From positions 51,414,530-51,478,529 of the forward strand of contig OZ029914.1 in the NCBI GenBank assembly GCA_964023275.1: a stretch of 64,000 bases of DNA, read 5' to 3'. Below, piece by piece: positions 1-12,400 of this stretch. The DNA is from Norana najaformis (lineage: Eukaryota; Annelida; Clitellata; Crassiclitellata; Hormogastridae). Position 1 is the first letter of the stretch. Each line of letters opens with the position of its first letter. Under the pieces are notes generated by a model. It was not told where the DNA came from. It did no database searches and saw nothing but the letters and a program-made list of their open reading frames with translations. Position numbers and translations under genes: made by a program.

Positions 1-816
1 TAACTCTGGAAAGTGCATAGTGCATCCACGGCGCTGCCTACCTACGTGTTTGCTGAGTTCCTCCATGATGCATATGTCACTCGGTTGCGAACTAAACGAC
101 CATTCTTTCTTATAACTTCATGACCACTTAGAACTCGAAGTGCGCCTTTGAAGCTTTACAGTAAGGTAAAGTACAATAAAATAATACAATACTAATATTG
201 CATTTCAGTCTTATTGTAAAGAAGAGATTCGTTTTCTTTGTCGGTATACTGCAAAAAAATTCCGTTTTAATACGAGTATTTTAACGGTTTTTTTACGGTT
301 CAATAACCCCATTTTCAGCTTACGGGTAAACGCCCGTTTTAATTTATGCCTTTCGGCTTATTTTGGCCGCTATTCAGCCTACTTGCATTGTTCGTAATTT
401 GTATGCATGTGTGCAAAATATAGTTCGTGTACAGCCGTGCAAACTAGCGAGTCGAACATTGTAAAAACAATTATAGAAAGTAATTAAACATCTTTTATAT
501 GATGTAGTATTAGCTACAGATAAAAATAAACACGAAAACACGATTATAACATGATCGATACTTTCTGAAGAAACCGCATTACTTAAAGCAAACTGCGCAA
601 GGATACGCCGTACATGTCTGACCCCCAATCAACGCGGCGGTCATTTCGAAGGCTTCACTGCCTCAAACCTGTTTCTGACATGCAATAAGACATTAATAAA
701 ACAAAAAATACAGTGATTGTCACACTGGCGGACAAATAAGCGAACACTTAAATATATAAGCATGCTAAATGGCACCACTCTGCGGCTAATAAAGAGTTGA
801 ATATCTGTTTTAAGCG
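1..816. other. Non-coding stretch, nothing recognised
   Basis: AT-rich sequence with only short chance reading frames. I see no domain, RNA gene or mobile-element motif here. The missing first exon of the receptor gene could lie here or farther upstream, but no hydrophobic leader followed by a phase-1 splice donor is evident. Confidence 0.4.
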
Positions 817-827
817 TTGATTAGCAA

Positions 828-905
828 ATATATAACGTTAGCTCACCTTGTTGAGCTGCGCGAACGTCAGTACAAGAGTTTGAGGTTCGCGGTTCGAATC
901 CCATA
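828..905 (+). repeat. tRNA-like SINE head (degenerate)
   Basis: The stretch has a plausible pol III A box (TTAGCTCACCTTG) and, about 45 bases on, a near-perfect B box (GGTTCGAATCCC). The flanks do not pair as an acceptor stem, so this is better read as the head of a tRNA-derived SINE or a dead tRNA than as a working tRNA gene. Confidence 0.45.
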
Positions 906-1339
906 CATCACTTTTCCAAATTCAATTTTAAACTTATTTACAATAAAACTTACTGATATTGTCAATAATTTCTTCACAAAAGAAATTTTTATTATAATCA
1001 TTATGCTATGCAGCAAATACTAAATTTTAATAAGACACACATCTCACTCACACAGGGACAAATAAGCGAACTCTTAAATAGATAAGCGTTCAACAAGCGC
1101 ACGCGCGTGATTTTAGGGAATAGATATTGAAAAATGAATTATCACATCAGTAAATGTAATAGTCTGGCATGCGCTGCCAAATATAACTAAAGCTGCTACG
1201 TTATGGTGTCTCTCAGAGTTGGGCTGGCTTATCCAGCGGATTTTCTTTATTACGATTCAGTTGAAGACCATCGACTGACGTCTTGGGCATTACGATAAAG
1301 GCATTATAAAAGCTGCTCGATTAGATTAGAGAAACCCAG

Positions 1340-2110
1340 TATTTGTAATGTTCGTAATCGTAATCGTAATCGTAATCGTAATCTCGAGATTTCTACAGCG
1401 CTCAACGAAAGCCAAGTCGCGGGAACCAGCTTATTCACAGGCGCTCAGTCAAAACAAAATCGATAGGCAAAAGGGTCAAGATCCAGGAGTCAGGCACTCA
1501 GACAGTCGGACGGCTACGGTGGATGCTGTTTGAAATTGAAGCGAGAAGAGAGATAAGAGGAAGAGGAAGAATCAGGATAAGATTTTTGGAAAAGAAGTGT
1601 TTTCAGTCTTGAGTGAAAGACCTGCGCAGAAACTGAAAGAGGTGAAGTGTTGGTGAGTTCGTATGATGGACCAGACAACTGTCGCAATTCTGGCGGGAGT
1701 TTATTCCAAAGGGGTGGGGCAGCTATGGCTATCGAGCGATTTCCAAATTTTAAGGATGAGGTGACGGGAGGGCGAAGAAGTGTTAGGACAGATGAGGAGC
1801 GGGTTGAACGGAGTGGTTGGATAGTAAATAATTGACGAAGATAGGAGGGTTGGGAGGATTGAAGTGTGTTGTAGGTGAGGGATAAGACCTTGTACTCAAT
1901 TCGTTCTGGTATTTTAAGCCAGTGCAGTGATTTGAGAACAGGGGTGATGTGATGGTGTTTGGGGGTTTTGGTGACAGCACGTGCGAGAGCATTCTGGATA
2001 GCTTGTAGGCGATGTATCTGGGTTGTGTCAATATTGAGGAAAAGTGAATTGCAGTAGTCAAGTTTTGCATGGACTATGGATGTGGCAATGATAGATGCGG
2101 TTTTGAAGAT
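1340..2110 (-). mobile_element. CR1/L2-like LINE, 3' part with microsatellite tail
   Basis: Read on the minus strand, the sequence encodes the C-terminal part of a non-LTR retrotransposon reverse transcriptase, with recognisable blocks AKLDYCNSLF near 2070-2040 and ITPVLKSLHWLKIPERIEY near 1960-1895. The coding part runs to a stop near 1520. The element seems to end in a (CGATTA)n tail at about 1384-1350, as CR1/L2-like elements often end in short tandem repeats. It is 5'-truncated. A related copy in the same orientation lies at about 61770-62130. Confidence 0.7.
1350..1384. repeat. (CGTAAT)n hexanucleotide repeat
   Basis: About five to six direct copies of a six-base unit. It sits at the 3' end of the minus-strand LINE fragment and is probably that element's tail. 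Confidence 0.85.
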
Positions 2111-2119
2111 TACCGAAAA

Positions 2120-2990
2120 TGCATCAATATCACTATTCTCACACTATCAAACGTGAAAATACAGTGAAGACATGTATTGCGGCAGTTGTGTAATTTTCAC
2201 CGAAATAACAATAGACAGGCTAATAAATACACGTTGGCTCACTTAATGGAACCAAATATGAGCGAGTGTCGTTAACTGCAAAATATAATTTACCATCACC
2301 TCGCGAATACTTTGGACAACCTACCTGATTTGATGCATTTCTCGTGAATAAGTAGGAGACTTGCGTTTAGCTTTAAGGTAGCGCTTTATAAATTTCCAGT
2401 TTACGATAAGGATTCTCGAGTACTCGCCAAAGTAATCGATCCCTAAATCAAAAACTTTCGTTGTCAGTAGGCTTAAAAATCTGTGAAATTTTGGGAAAAC
2501 TCTTATAGGTAAGATAATATATGTTTTGAAACATAATCGAGTGCTCATAAATTTATTCCAATTATAATAAAAGATTTTCATTTTATCAATGCAATGATGA
2601 ACTATGTTTACTGCGCATGGATACACACTTGTAATGTGGTCAGCTGCAACCATAATCGGCGGCAAACTGTCGCCCGGCGTATAGATATCTCTTTATGACT
2701 CAGCCTCGCCAGACCAATGGGCAGCGCGAATTTCAAGGCTACTTCCTTTCTTCGGTGGTTGAATTCTGCGACTTTCGTTGTAAAAGGCACACGTGTGAGT
2801 TCTGCTCTTAATTTTCAATTACCACAAGTACGATAAACTTTGTAATCCAGAGGCTAAACTTTTACGAAGACGTGGGTCACATAAATTTCTTATAGGTATA
2901 ACTTTATTAAGCTTAGCTTTGTTCTTCCTTTGATATTTACTGTAGTCATAAAGCGTACACCAGGTGACTCAGTAACCAAAATTTAAAAAG
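2120..2990. other. Non-coding stretch, nothing recognised
   Basis: Two short minus-strand open frames occur here, but neither shows a recognisable motif or splice context. I see no RNA gene or mobile-element signature. Confidence 0.4.
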
Positions 2991-2997
2991 TATAGCA

Positions 2998-3306
2998 ATG
3001 TCTACTTATCAATGTCAGACTTGTAGTTTCAAAACAATGTATGTGAAAAGGTATGTTTTGCATTGTAAGTTGCACTCGGGCACTGCAAATCAATGTTTCT
3101 GTTGTGGAATTCATGGCTGCACTAGACAATTTTCAACATATTCTGCCTTCAATTCTCATATTACAAGGCTTCATCCTGAAACTAGGAATTGTGTGACTTA
3201 TATTGGTAAAAGTGTCAGATTTGTTTGTCCAATTGCTTTCTGTAAGCAAAATCAGCCCATACATGAGTACTCTGGTACATGCTTTGTGATTATTGCAAAG
3301 CACTAA
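2998..3306 (+). CDS. C2H2 zinc-finger protein fragment (first exon?)
   Basis: A 102-codon frame starts with ATG and carries two C2H2 fingers. The first, residues 6-26, has spacing C-x2-C-x12-H-x3-H. The second, about residues 40-62, has C-x4-C-x12-H-x4-H. The frame ends at a TAA at 3304-3306, but the real exon may end earlier at a donor such as GTAAGC at 3242 or GTAAAA at 3206. N-terminal finger pairs of this kind occur in multi-copy animal genes whose C-terminus resembles the exons at 3488-4982, so this may be the 5' part of the same gene. I could not find a splice join in a consistent frame, so the middle exons are either missing or not recognised. Confidence 0.5.
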   Translation: MSTYQCQTCSFKTMYVKRYVLHCKLHSGTANQCFCCGIHGCTRQFSTYSAFNSHITRLHPETRNCVTYIGKSVRFVCPIAFCKQNQPIHEYSGTCFVIIAKH

Positions 3307-3487
3307 TGTTCAAGCCGACTTATTATGGTTCAGAATCAACTGTAATGTGTCACACTCAGGTTAAAGGACTTGGATGTTTTTGGTCTGTGTGCACAATGTC
3401 ATATTTTATGAGTGAATCCATTTTTGGTCTATGAACACAACTGACATTTTTTGATGCATGCTATTATTAATTGGATTGTTTTTGTAG

Positions 3488-4982
3488 GATGTTGTCGGTC
3501 AAAAGAAGATGCAGGACAAGGGGCATATCTACCTTCACATCGCATGTGCCGGTAGGTTCTATTTTCTTATTAGTCTGGCTTGATTTTCCACTACTATTAC
3601 TGATGGCATGCAGATTTCCATGCATAGAATAATATATCTTTCAGATATCGTTTGTTATTCAAGCTGTACAAATTGCCTTTCTCATTTTTTTACAAGCAGC
3701 TGTCTAATATTTGTTTTATAAATATGAATAGAAGGACCTATAACCAATAACCACATTTTATGCCAATATTAAATTCAGGGTAAGAAGAGTTTGTTAGTTC
3801 ACAAAGTACTCCATTTAATTCATCCGACTTTTCTGTGTGTTGGATATTCTTGATAGCTTGTCCTAGACCTGGGAAATGCTTCTCAGTTAAATTTCTCTTG
3901 TCAGTTCTTTGATGTCCTTCACATCATTTGTCCTTCACTCATTTGTTTCAACTTGTACCCACTCAGACCGTATGTATATCGACTTAGCTTCTTCAATGGT
4001 CTATGAATTTAACAATGATTTCACTTAAAGTAACCATCAGTAGAAGCCTTGTCAATATGATAATGGGGCTATCAAGGCCTTTAAATTAGATTTGATGTGC
4101 TTTTTTGAAAAGTAATCTGTGATATTATGTGTTTAATTTGCAGGAGATGATGTGTTCAGAAGCGATTGTTATGTGGTGATTGATCAACATGGTCTGGATC
4201 CATGTGACTTCGGGACTGCAGTTACTGTTCTGTTTGCCGCTTACTATGTCTTCAATGTGGCATATCCCGATTCCAGTGTAAACACGCTGGAATTCGTCCA
4301 GCGGTAAGAAGAATTTCTAGTCTACTTTTGTGCCAACTGTAACTTAAAAATTAGTATTGCCTTATGTTTTGGTTATATCCAGCTATATTGTACTAATTGT
4401 TATAGCAGTGTATTTACTTCTGCAGTAAACTGGTCAGCTTGTGTAGACAAAAAGATTTTTGTGTTACCATTGATCTTTGTTAACTCCATTAATAATTGTA
4501 TTTTTGAAGCTTAGGATTAAACATCAAAATAGCCAGGCAACGGCATAACTTTTGAGGGCCCTAGAGCATTTATGTATAGGAGTACCTGGAGAGTTTACAA
4601 AATTATTATTATGGTCAGTATTATAGTTTTTATTCATATAGCACCATTTTGTAAGGTGTGTATCTGTAGGGTAGGTAAACACATGAAGCACATTGTGCAG
4701 TATCAGAATCCACCATGGAAAGCTTACATTTTTCAAAGGTTAAGGTTGAATCTGATTAATAAGATGCCACAATGTCTATGAAGGTTATGGCAAATTTTCA
4801 AATCCAGTTTTGGGAAAGGGCTATATTGAAGATGAGCTGTTGTTAACTGTGAAAATGTTTTTTGTTTCAGTGCTCTTGCTGATATTAATCCTTCGTGAGG
4901 AACAAAACGTTTCAACACAAAGTCTCGGAATATTCCTCCTGCCATTCTGCATCTCTTGTCAGAACTTCTGACATTAAACTAA
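3488..4982 (+). pseudogene. Degraded 3' part of a multi-exon gene linked to the C2H2 ORF
   Basis: Three exons splice in frame. The first, 3488-3551, is flanked by TAG and GTAGGT and runs phase 0 to 1. The second, 4144-4303, is flanked by CAG and GTAAGA and encodes a block containing AAYYVFNVAYP and NTLEFVQR. The third begins at 4871 after TTTCAG. It reads R-A-L-A-D-I-N-P-S and then meets TGA at 4896-4898. After that TGA the same frame stays open for 27 codons (GTKRFNTKSRNIPP...) to a TAA at 4980-4982. From memory, the family (C2H2 plus a conserved C-terminal block, multi-copy in fish) continues past INP with RG-S/T-K, so the TGA looks like a CGA-to-TGA change at a CpG. I therefore call it a pseudogene. 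A real early stop or a polymorphism is possible. Confidence 0.5.
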
Positions 4983-6159
4983 ATTCTGCATCATGAACTA
5001 ACTATAAACAATTCGACATACATTCTGTCTTTATTTTCATCGTAGAAGTTTGGTTTTAGAATTGTTGTTATAATAATGTGTATTTTAGCACTATTACAAT
5101 GCTGCATGGAATACTGAATGTGCTTTAATTTTACATCAATTTCAGTTGGTGTCCTGTCTTTTTATGCATGCTTGCATGCCAAATTAAAATCTGATTTTTA
5201 TTGTCATCGTGATTAACTTAGTTTAACATACAGAGTAGCAAAATAATACTCTGTAAGGAATTGGATGGGGAGGTCAGCAATGTTCACTGCGGTTTGCTTT
5301 AAGATGAGCCCTGTCCATTATTTTAATGGACTGCCCACAAACAGTGAATTAGAAAATCAAAAACTTCTTTGATTTTCTATAAAAGCTACATCTTGATGTA
5401 ATGATGTTCTGAGGTAATTTTGAAAATTGTTTTGTATGAATGTTTAAAAGAATCATTATGCCAATCAACTTTGTCAAAAACTGAAACGCTCATGATACAA
5501 AGCAGTCCAACAACTCGAAAGTCAAGAACAATTATTTTTTAACGAGCGAAGTAATGTCTCTGCAAATGGCAGACTATTTTTGAAGTAACTTTATGCAGCG
5601 CCTAAATTCAGAAAACCTGCACCCGAATAAGCTTTGTGAATTCTAACTATGACTAATGGCAACACTGCTTGAGCGCCATAGAGAAAATTCTCTGTTGCAC
5701 TTTGTGTATAGCTGCCAGTCAGATGACGACACGGATTGATGAACGAGTGAGAAGCTTTTTAAGAAATTTAAACGAAGCTTGTGGCGAAAGCGATTAGACC
5801 ACCTTGTTGAACATTAGAAACACAATACAACTGACATTTGACAATGTCCCTTATAAGGTTAAGAAGTGTACATTATAAGCCGGGCAACAGAAGACAATAT
5901 TGCTGGCGAGAAGCGTCATCGAGAAGTGAAGCTCTATAAAACGTTTATTTCAATTACATCAAAACCATTGCATTGTTATATATTTGGTTCGTGACTTGGT
6001 TTTCAAAGTGATAAGATAAGTGATAAGTGACATAGCCAAAGATTGCCGAACAGAATACTGACAAATGCATGAGCAGTCTCTTAAGGATGCTCAATGTAAA
6101 ATGTAGATAGCAGTTGCAGTCTTTTACGAAGAGCTCACATCATTGACTTTTCATTGTAG
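4983..6159. other. Region just upstream of first recognised receptor exon
   Basis: No convincing leader exon, promoter element or repeat was seen. A signal-peptide exon ending in phase 1 is expected somewhere 5' of 6160, and I could not find it here. Confidence 0.4.
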
Positions 6160-6480
6160 GTGTCCATGGTCAGTGTTCGACGCCGCCAATAAATCAGGCC
6201 GTTTACGAAGGAGCTCTGGACACATTAATGACCTGCAATAGACAAGTACCTGCATTTTGGCAGGTTATTCCAACTTCAGATGAGATGTCTACTACTGCTA
6301 TCACAAACTCTGCCGATACTGTTAATCCTTTGTATACGAGCATGTATGGAGCCAGCCAGACAGGTCTGACTATAAAGACGGCAACAACAATTCCAGGAAC
6401 AGATCCTTTTGCAACTGCTGGCTTGTATATCATAAGAAACACTACCACTGTCAGGCGGGGCGCCAAATTACTTGTCGTTC
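6160..6480 (+). CDS. Exon V1: divergent V-like Ig domain
   Basis: The exon follows TTTTCATTGTAG and ends at GTAAGT, phase 1-1, about 107 residues. It has an N-terminal Cys (GQCSTPP), a Cys in the expected B strand (LMTCNR), a Trp (AFWQVIP), the block ATAGLYIIR and the terminal strand GAKLLVVR shared with V2-V4. Unlike the other three it lacks the Cys after AGLY and keeps a B-strand Cys, so its disulphide pattern must differ. It is the most divergent V exon in the gene. The reading frame was chosen by the conserved ends and by both splice phases. The signal peptide is expected in a preceding exon that I did not identify. Confidence 0.75.
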
Positions 6481-6674
6481 GTAAGTAGACATATATACTA
6501 CTGAATATTATGGTGGTGAACTTATGAAAATCATAAAATTGTGAAGAGCGTGATGATTTTAGTGGGAGGGTTGGCATGGTAAAGCATGTCCGTGGCTACC
6601 ATCTTTCATTACCAACCTTCCAGGCTACTATAGCACAGTCCTTTCTTGCTTGGTAGGCAGGAATTTGTGTGCAA

Positions 6675-6815
6675 CTTCAACTTAACAAACTATGACAATA
6701 CTCTTTTTCTTCCATGACCACTGGTGTGACAATGTTTGACCCTACTACAATTCAAATTGAAATGTGATACCAACTGCCGGGTTGTATATTACATAGTTTG
6801 TATTATCCAGAGACA
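6675..6815 (+). pseudogene. Decayed V-like exon in the V1-C1 intron
   Basis: About 200 bases after V1 the sequence again resembles a V exon. It reads LTNYDNT (compare ITNYDGT in V3), then, after shifts and stops, a CTACTACAATTC stretch like that of V1, then IPTAGLYIT (compare PISTAGLYIG). Stops and a frameshift break it, and no usable donor remains. Confidence 0.55.
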
Positions 6816-6899
6816 TATATAGCGCATTTTAAGAACCGCATAAAGGCGCTGCATCCTGACTAGCTATCTAACAGTAGTAGAATGTGCGTTTTGAGATAG

Positions 6900-8175
6900 G
6901 CTGACAATGTTTCTTGAGCCGTTACAGGCGAAAGATTTCGAATTTTCATAGGAAGATTGTTCCGGATGGACGTTCCAATGCAAGCAATAAGATCATGCCA
7001 CAGCAGTCGGAAGGGAATCCGGAATTGAAACCTCCACGAGCAGCCGAAAACTGAAATCCGATACTTACTGCGGGGTTGTCGGTTCGGTTGGAAGAAGAAG
7101 CTCGCGGTTGTATTCTGGGGTCGAATAGAATATCGAGGTCCTCCCTATTAGAAGAATATTGAATTCTCTGCTAAACCGGAAGGCCATGCAGTGTATCTCG
7201 TATATAGTTCAAGATATGCGACAATTTTGGCAAATTTACCACAATCCGGGCAGCGCATTTGAGGACAGACTGAAGCTGGCGAGCCTGCAAGGACTGCGTT
7301 ACAGTAGTCAGGGCAAGTCATAATGAAAGAGTAACAAAGATCATTGCTGCGTCATATGATAGATTACGCCGAATGACTCTGCTCTGGCGCAGTTCGTAAA
7401 ACTAGAACCTATAGAGAGAAAGAGTTGACATGGGTCACCATCGATAGGTCTTCATCCAGGAGCACTCATAGGTCCCGGACGACATGCAATGGTTCCCAAC
7501 TCAAGAATACAGCCGCTATCATCTCATTGTGTATCTTTGATCGCTTCTGTCAGATGCCAAATCCCATGAACTGCATTTTGCGGGATACAGACGTAGCCGA
7601 TTCGATGACAACTAGATCTGTACCTTCATCACATTGGTCTGTTTCTTTGACAAACAAGTAAGTACATCCGATGGGCGACAAGTTAAGTGCAGCTGAACAT
7701 AATCAGAATATTGATGAACCATGGTTTTAAGAGCTGTGATGGCTTACGTCAAGTCGGCTGTCTACAATATGTACAGAAGAGGTCTAAGGACGGAGCCTTG
7801 TGGGATACCGCAGAGGATTGGCGCCCACTCCGACCTCTTCACTCCATTTTGGACCTTTATGGAACGCCCATCCACAAAAGAGCCTAGCCATTTCAACGGC
7901 TGACCGACAATTCTCTAGGTAGCACTGAGTCGAGTCAACAAGACGTTGTGGTCCACCGTGTCAAACGCGGCTCTGACGTCGAGAAGAGCCAGCAGCGCGA
8001 CTTCTTCAAAGTCCATGGTATAATAGATATCGAGATAGGCGGCCGGAACATGATCGTCTCAGTTGAATGGCCATTCATAAACCCCAACTGCAGTTTTGGC
8101 ATAAGGTTGCACTATTCGAGATAGCGCAATGTCTGCTGAGCCACTGTTTTCTCTTCCGTCTTTGAGATAAACGTG
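6900..8175 (-). mobile_element. CR1-like LINE relic in the V1-C1 intron
   Basis: The minus strand encodes broken reverse-transcriptase blocks: AFDTVDHNVLLTRL near 7975-7935 (catalytic block A region) and GIPQGSVL near 7815-7785. Between and beyond them the frame is interrupted by stops and indels. It is an old, non-autonomous fragment inserted antisense to the receptor gene. The plus-strand open frames in this stretch are chance readings. Confidence 0.7.
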
Positions 8176-8597
8176 AGATTGGACGATAGCTATTGATACA
8201 AATACAGTATGCAAACACTAGCAAGATTGTAAGCGCCAACGTTATTGTTGTCCTTGAGTTTTGCGCCAGTAGTTTCTGTGTAGGTGTTTTTCAAAGATTT
8301 TCGTATAGCTTGCTTAGAGTGTAATACTGCAAGTCAACATACCAAGATGACCATACAAATGAAACAAGGATTTTCTTAAAGAGTGAAAGCTAAAAACCTA
8401 AAGAATTTTTTGAAGAATGAACCTTGGATTTTTGAGATGCACTTTGAAATAATTAAACAACAAAAAAGAATCTCCTGTTGGCTTTCAACTATAGTATAAT
8501 GAACTTTTCTCATTGCCCTAATTCGACAACATGTGTACGTCTAAAATCTTTTAATTTCTTCGCCGTAATAATTTGTGTCTGATCAAATCTGCCACAG

Positions 8598-8921
8598 GCG
8601 AAGGTCCAACGTGTGCATGCAATACGACCAATTCAACTGCCCTCATTCAACTGAGCTGCAGCATCAAGTACGCCGATAGCAGTTTTCATCCTATCATGGC
8701 AGTTATGAACTGGACGTCCAACGGTAATTTCTACTACTCGGAAACGCCGACGAGGACGAGAGTTGACACATACTGGTTCGTATCAACATCAACGATCACA
8801 GTCGACGCCAATGTTGCAGCAAACTACCAATGCAATGTAACATTTGCGAAACCGACGAACATCCAGTACGCCTTTGTTGCAACAAATGCACCCGCGTTCA
8901 GTGCATCCTGCACAGTACCTT
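8598..8921 (+). CDS. Exon C1: C/I-like Ig domain
   Basis: The exon follows GCCACAG and ends before GTGAGT, phase 1-1, 108 residues. It begins GEGPTCAC and carries the canonical Ig pair LSC and YQC, with a Trp between them (VMNWTSNG). Further shared blocks are IKYADS, STSTITVD and FVATNAPAF, ending in SASCTVP. Five Cys lie in the exon and a sixth, at the start of the next stalk exon, is conserved in all four modules, so three disulphides are possible. Several N-glycosylation sequons are present. C1 pairs with V1 as the membrane-distal Ig unit. Confidence 0.88.
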
Positions 8922-9413
8922 GTGAGTTTGATGTCAATCTACATCAGCCTATTCTTAAAAGTCTAAATAAATTACCAAATCTTAATTAATCATTATTAAA
9001 AGACCTTCAGAAAAAAGGCAAATAATTTTCAACATCAATGCATAAACACCTGACTTTCTCTAAAGCTGAATAGAGCTGTCTTTTCATAAATATTCCACTA
9101 TTAACGAAACTTAGCTGCATTAGTTAGACCACTGCAAAGAACGGTGATGAATAGTGCCGTTTCAAGCGTAGAAATATTACATTGTGTCAACAAAAGCAAA
9201 TACACATAAAACAGAGACACAGAATCAAAATGCAACAAGACACAAAATGGCAAAAAAAACAACAAAAAAGACAACGCTGCACATAATACAGGTGCCAGAT
9301 TCAAATTCTAAACAAAAACAAATCAACAGGAAAGAAACAAAATCACATACCACACGAACAAAAAAATATAAAACAGATACTTAAGTGAACACATTTGAAA
9401 AATATTTCTTTAG

Positions 9414-12400
9414 TTTGCGGACCAACAACGGTTCAGTCAACGACTATAGCAGCAACAACCACTGTAAGAACATCAACCCCCAATCCCACGTCTACGACAC
9501 CAACCACGACCACAACACCGCCCACGACTACCACTACGCCACCAACCACGACCACAACACCGCCCACGACTACCACTACGCCACCAACGACGACCACAAC
9601 ACCGCCCACGACTACCACTACGCCACCAACCACGACCACAACACCGCCCACGACTACCACTACGCCACCAACCACGACCACAACTCCGCCCACGACTACC
9701 ACTACGCCACCAACCACGACCACAACACCGCCCACGACTACCACTACGCCACCAACCACGACCACAACACCGCCCACGACTACCACTACGCCACCAACCA
9801 CGACCACAACACCGCCCACGACTACCACTACGCCACCAACCACGACCACAACACCGCCCACGACTACCACTACTACGCCACCAACCACGACCACAACACC
9901 GCCCACGACTACCACTACGCCACCAACCACGACCACAACCCCGCCCACGACTACCACTACGCCACCAACCACGACCACAACACCGCCCACGACTACCACT
10001 ACTACGCCACCAACCACGACCACAACACCGCCCACGACTACCACTACGCCACCAACCACGACCACAACCCCGCCCACGACTACCACTACGCCACCAACCA
10101 CGACCACAACACCGCCCACGACTACCACTACGCCACCAACCACGACCACAACACCGCCCACGACTACCACTACGCCACCAACCACGACCACAACACCGCC
10201 CACGACTACCACTACGCCACCAACCACGACCACAACACCGCCCACGACTACCACTACGCCACCAACCACGACCACAACACCGCCCACGACTACCACTACG
10301 CCACCAACCACGACCACAACACCGCCCACGACTACCACTACGCCACCAACCACGACCACAACACCGCCCACGACTACCACTACGCCACCAACCACGACCA
10401 CAACACCGCCCACGACTACCACTACGCCACCAACCACGACCACAACACCGCCCACGACTACCACTACGCCACCAACCACGACCACAACACCGCCCACGAC
10501 TACCACTACGCCACCAACCACGACTACAACACCGCCCACGACTACCACTACGCCACCAACCACGACCACAACACCGCCCACGACTACCACTACGCCACCA
10601 ACCACGACCACAACACCGCCCACGACTATCACTACGCCACCAACCACGACCACAACACCGACCACGACTACCACTACGCCACCAACCACGACCACAACAC
10701 CGCCCACGACTACCACTACGCCACCAACCACGACCACAACACCGCCCACGACTACCACTACGCCACCAACCACGACCACAACACCGCCCACGACTACCAC
10801 TACGCCACCAACCACGACCACAACACCGCCCTCGACTACCACTACGCCACCAACCACGACCACAACACCGCCCTCGACTACCACAACGCCACCAACCACG
10901 ACCACAACACCGCCCACGACCACCACTACGCCACCAACCACGACCACAACACCGCCCACGACCACCACTACGCCACCAACCACGACCACAACACCGCCCA
11001 CGACCACCACTACGCCACCAACCACGACCACAACACCGCCCACGACTACCACTACGCCACCAACCACGACCACAACACCGCCCACGACTACCACTACGCC
11101 ACCAACCACGACCACAACACCGCCCACGACTACCACTACGCCACCAACCACGACCACAACACCGCCCACGACTACCACTACGCCACCAACCACGACCACA
11201 ACACCGCCCACGACCACCACTACGCCACCAACCACGACCACAACACCGCCCACGACTACCACTACGCCACCAACCACGACCACAACACCGCCGACGACTA
11301 CCACTACGCCACCAACCACGACCACAACACCGCCCGTGACTACCACTACGCCACCAACTACGACCACAACACCGCCCACGACTACCACTACGCCACCAAC
11401 CACGACCACAACACCGCCCACGACTACCACTACGCCACCAACCACGACCACAACACCGCCCACGACTACCACTACGCCACCAACCACGACCACAACACCG
11501 CCCACGACTACCACTACGCCACCAACCACGACCACAACACCGCCCACGACTACCACTACGCCACCAACCACGACCACAACACCGCCCACGACTACCACTA
11601 CGCCACCAACCACGACCACAACACCGCCCACGACTACCACTACGCCACCAACCACGACCACAACACCGCCCACGACTACCACTACGCCACCAACCACGAC
11701 CACAACACCGCCCACGACTACCACTACGCCACCAACCACGACCACAACACCGCCCACGACTACCACTACGCCACCAACCACGACCACAACACCGCCCACG
11801 ACTACCACTACGCCACCAACCACGACCACAACACCGCCCACGACTACCACTACGCCACCAACCACGACCACAACACCGCCCACGACTACCACTACGCCAC
11901 CAACGACGACCACAACACCGCCCACGACTACCACTACGCCACCAACCACGACCACAACACCGCCCACGACTACCACTACGCCACCAACCACGACCACAAC
12001 ACCGCCCACGACTACCACTACGCCACCAACCACGACCACAACACCGCCCACGGCTACCACTACGCCACCAACCACGACCACAACACCGCCCACGACTACC
12101 ACTACGCCACCAACCACGACCACAACACCGCCGACGACTACCACTACGCCACCAACCACGACCACAACACCGCCCGTGACTACCACTACGCCACCAACTA
12201 CGACCACAACACCGCCCACGACTACCACTACGCCACCAACCACGACCACAACACCGCCCACGACTACCACTACGCCACCAACCACGACCACAACACCGCC
12301 CACGACTACCACTACGCCACCAACCACGACCACAACACCGCCCACGACTACCACTACGCCACCAACCACGACCACAACACCGCCCACGACTACCACTACG

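Noticed and set aside
828..905. Functional tRNA gene
   Set aside because: A and B boxes are present, but the acceptor stem does not pair, so it is more likely a SINE head.
4611..4650. Candidate leader exon (MVSIIVFIHIAPF) with a phase-1 GTAAGG donor
   Set aside because: The hydrophobic run is short and broken by His, and it lies in an intron of the C2H2-linked pseudogene. The support is too weak to call it the receptor's first exon.
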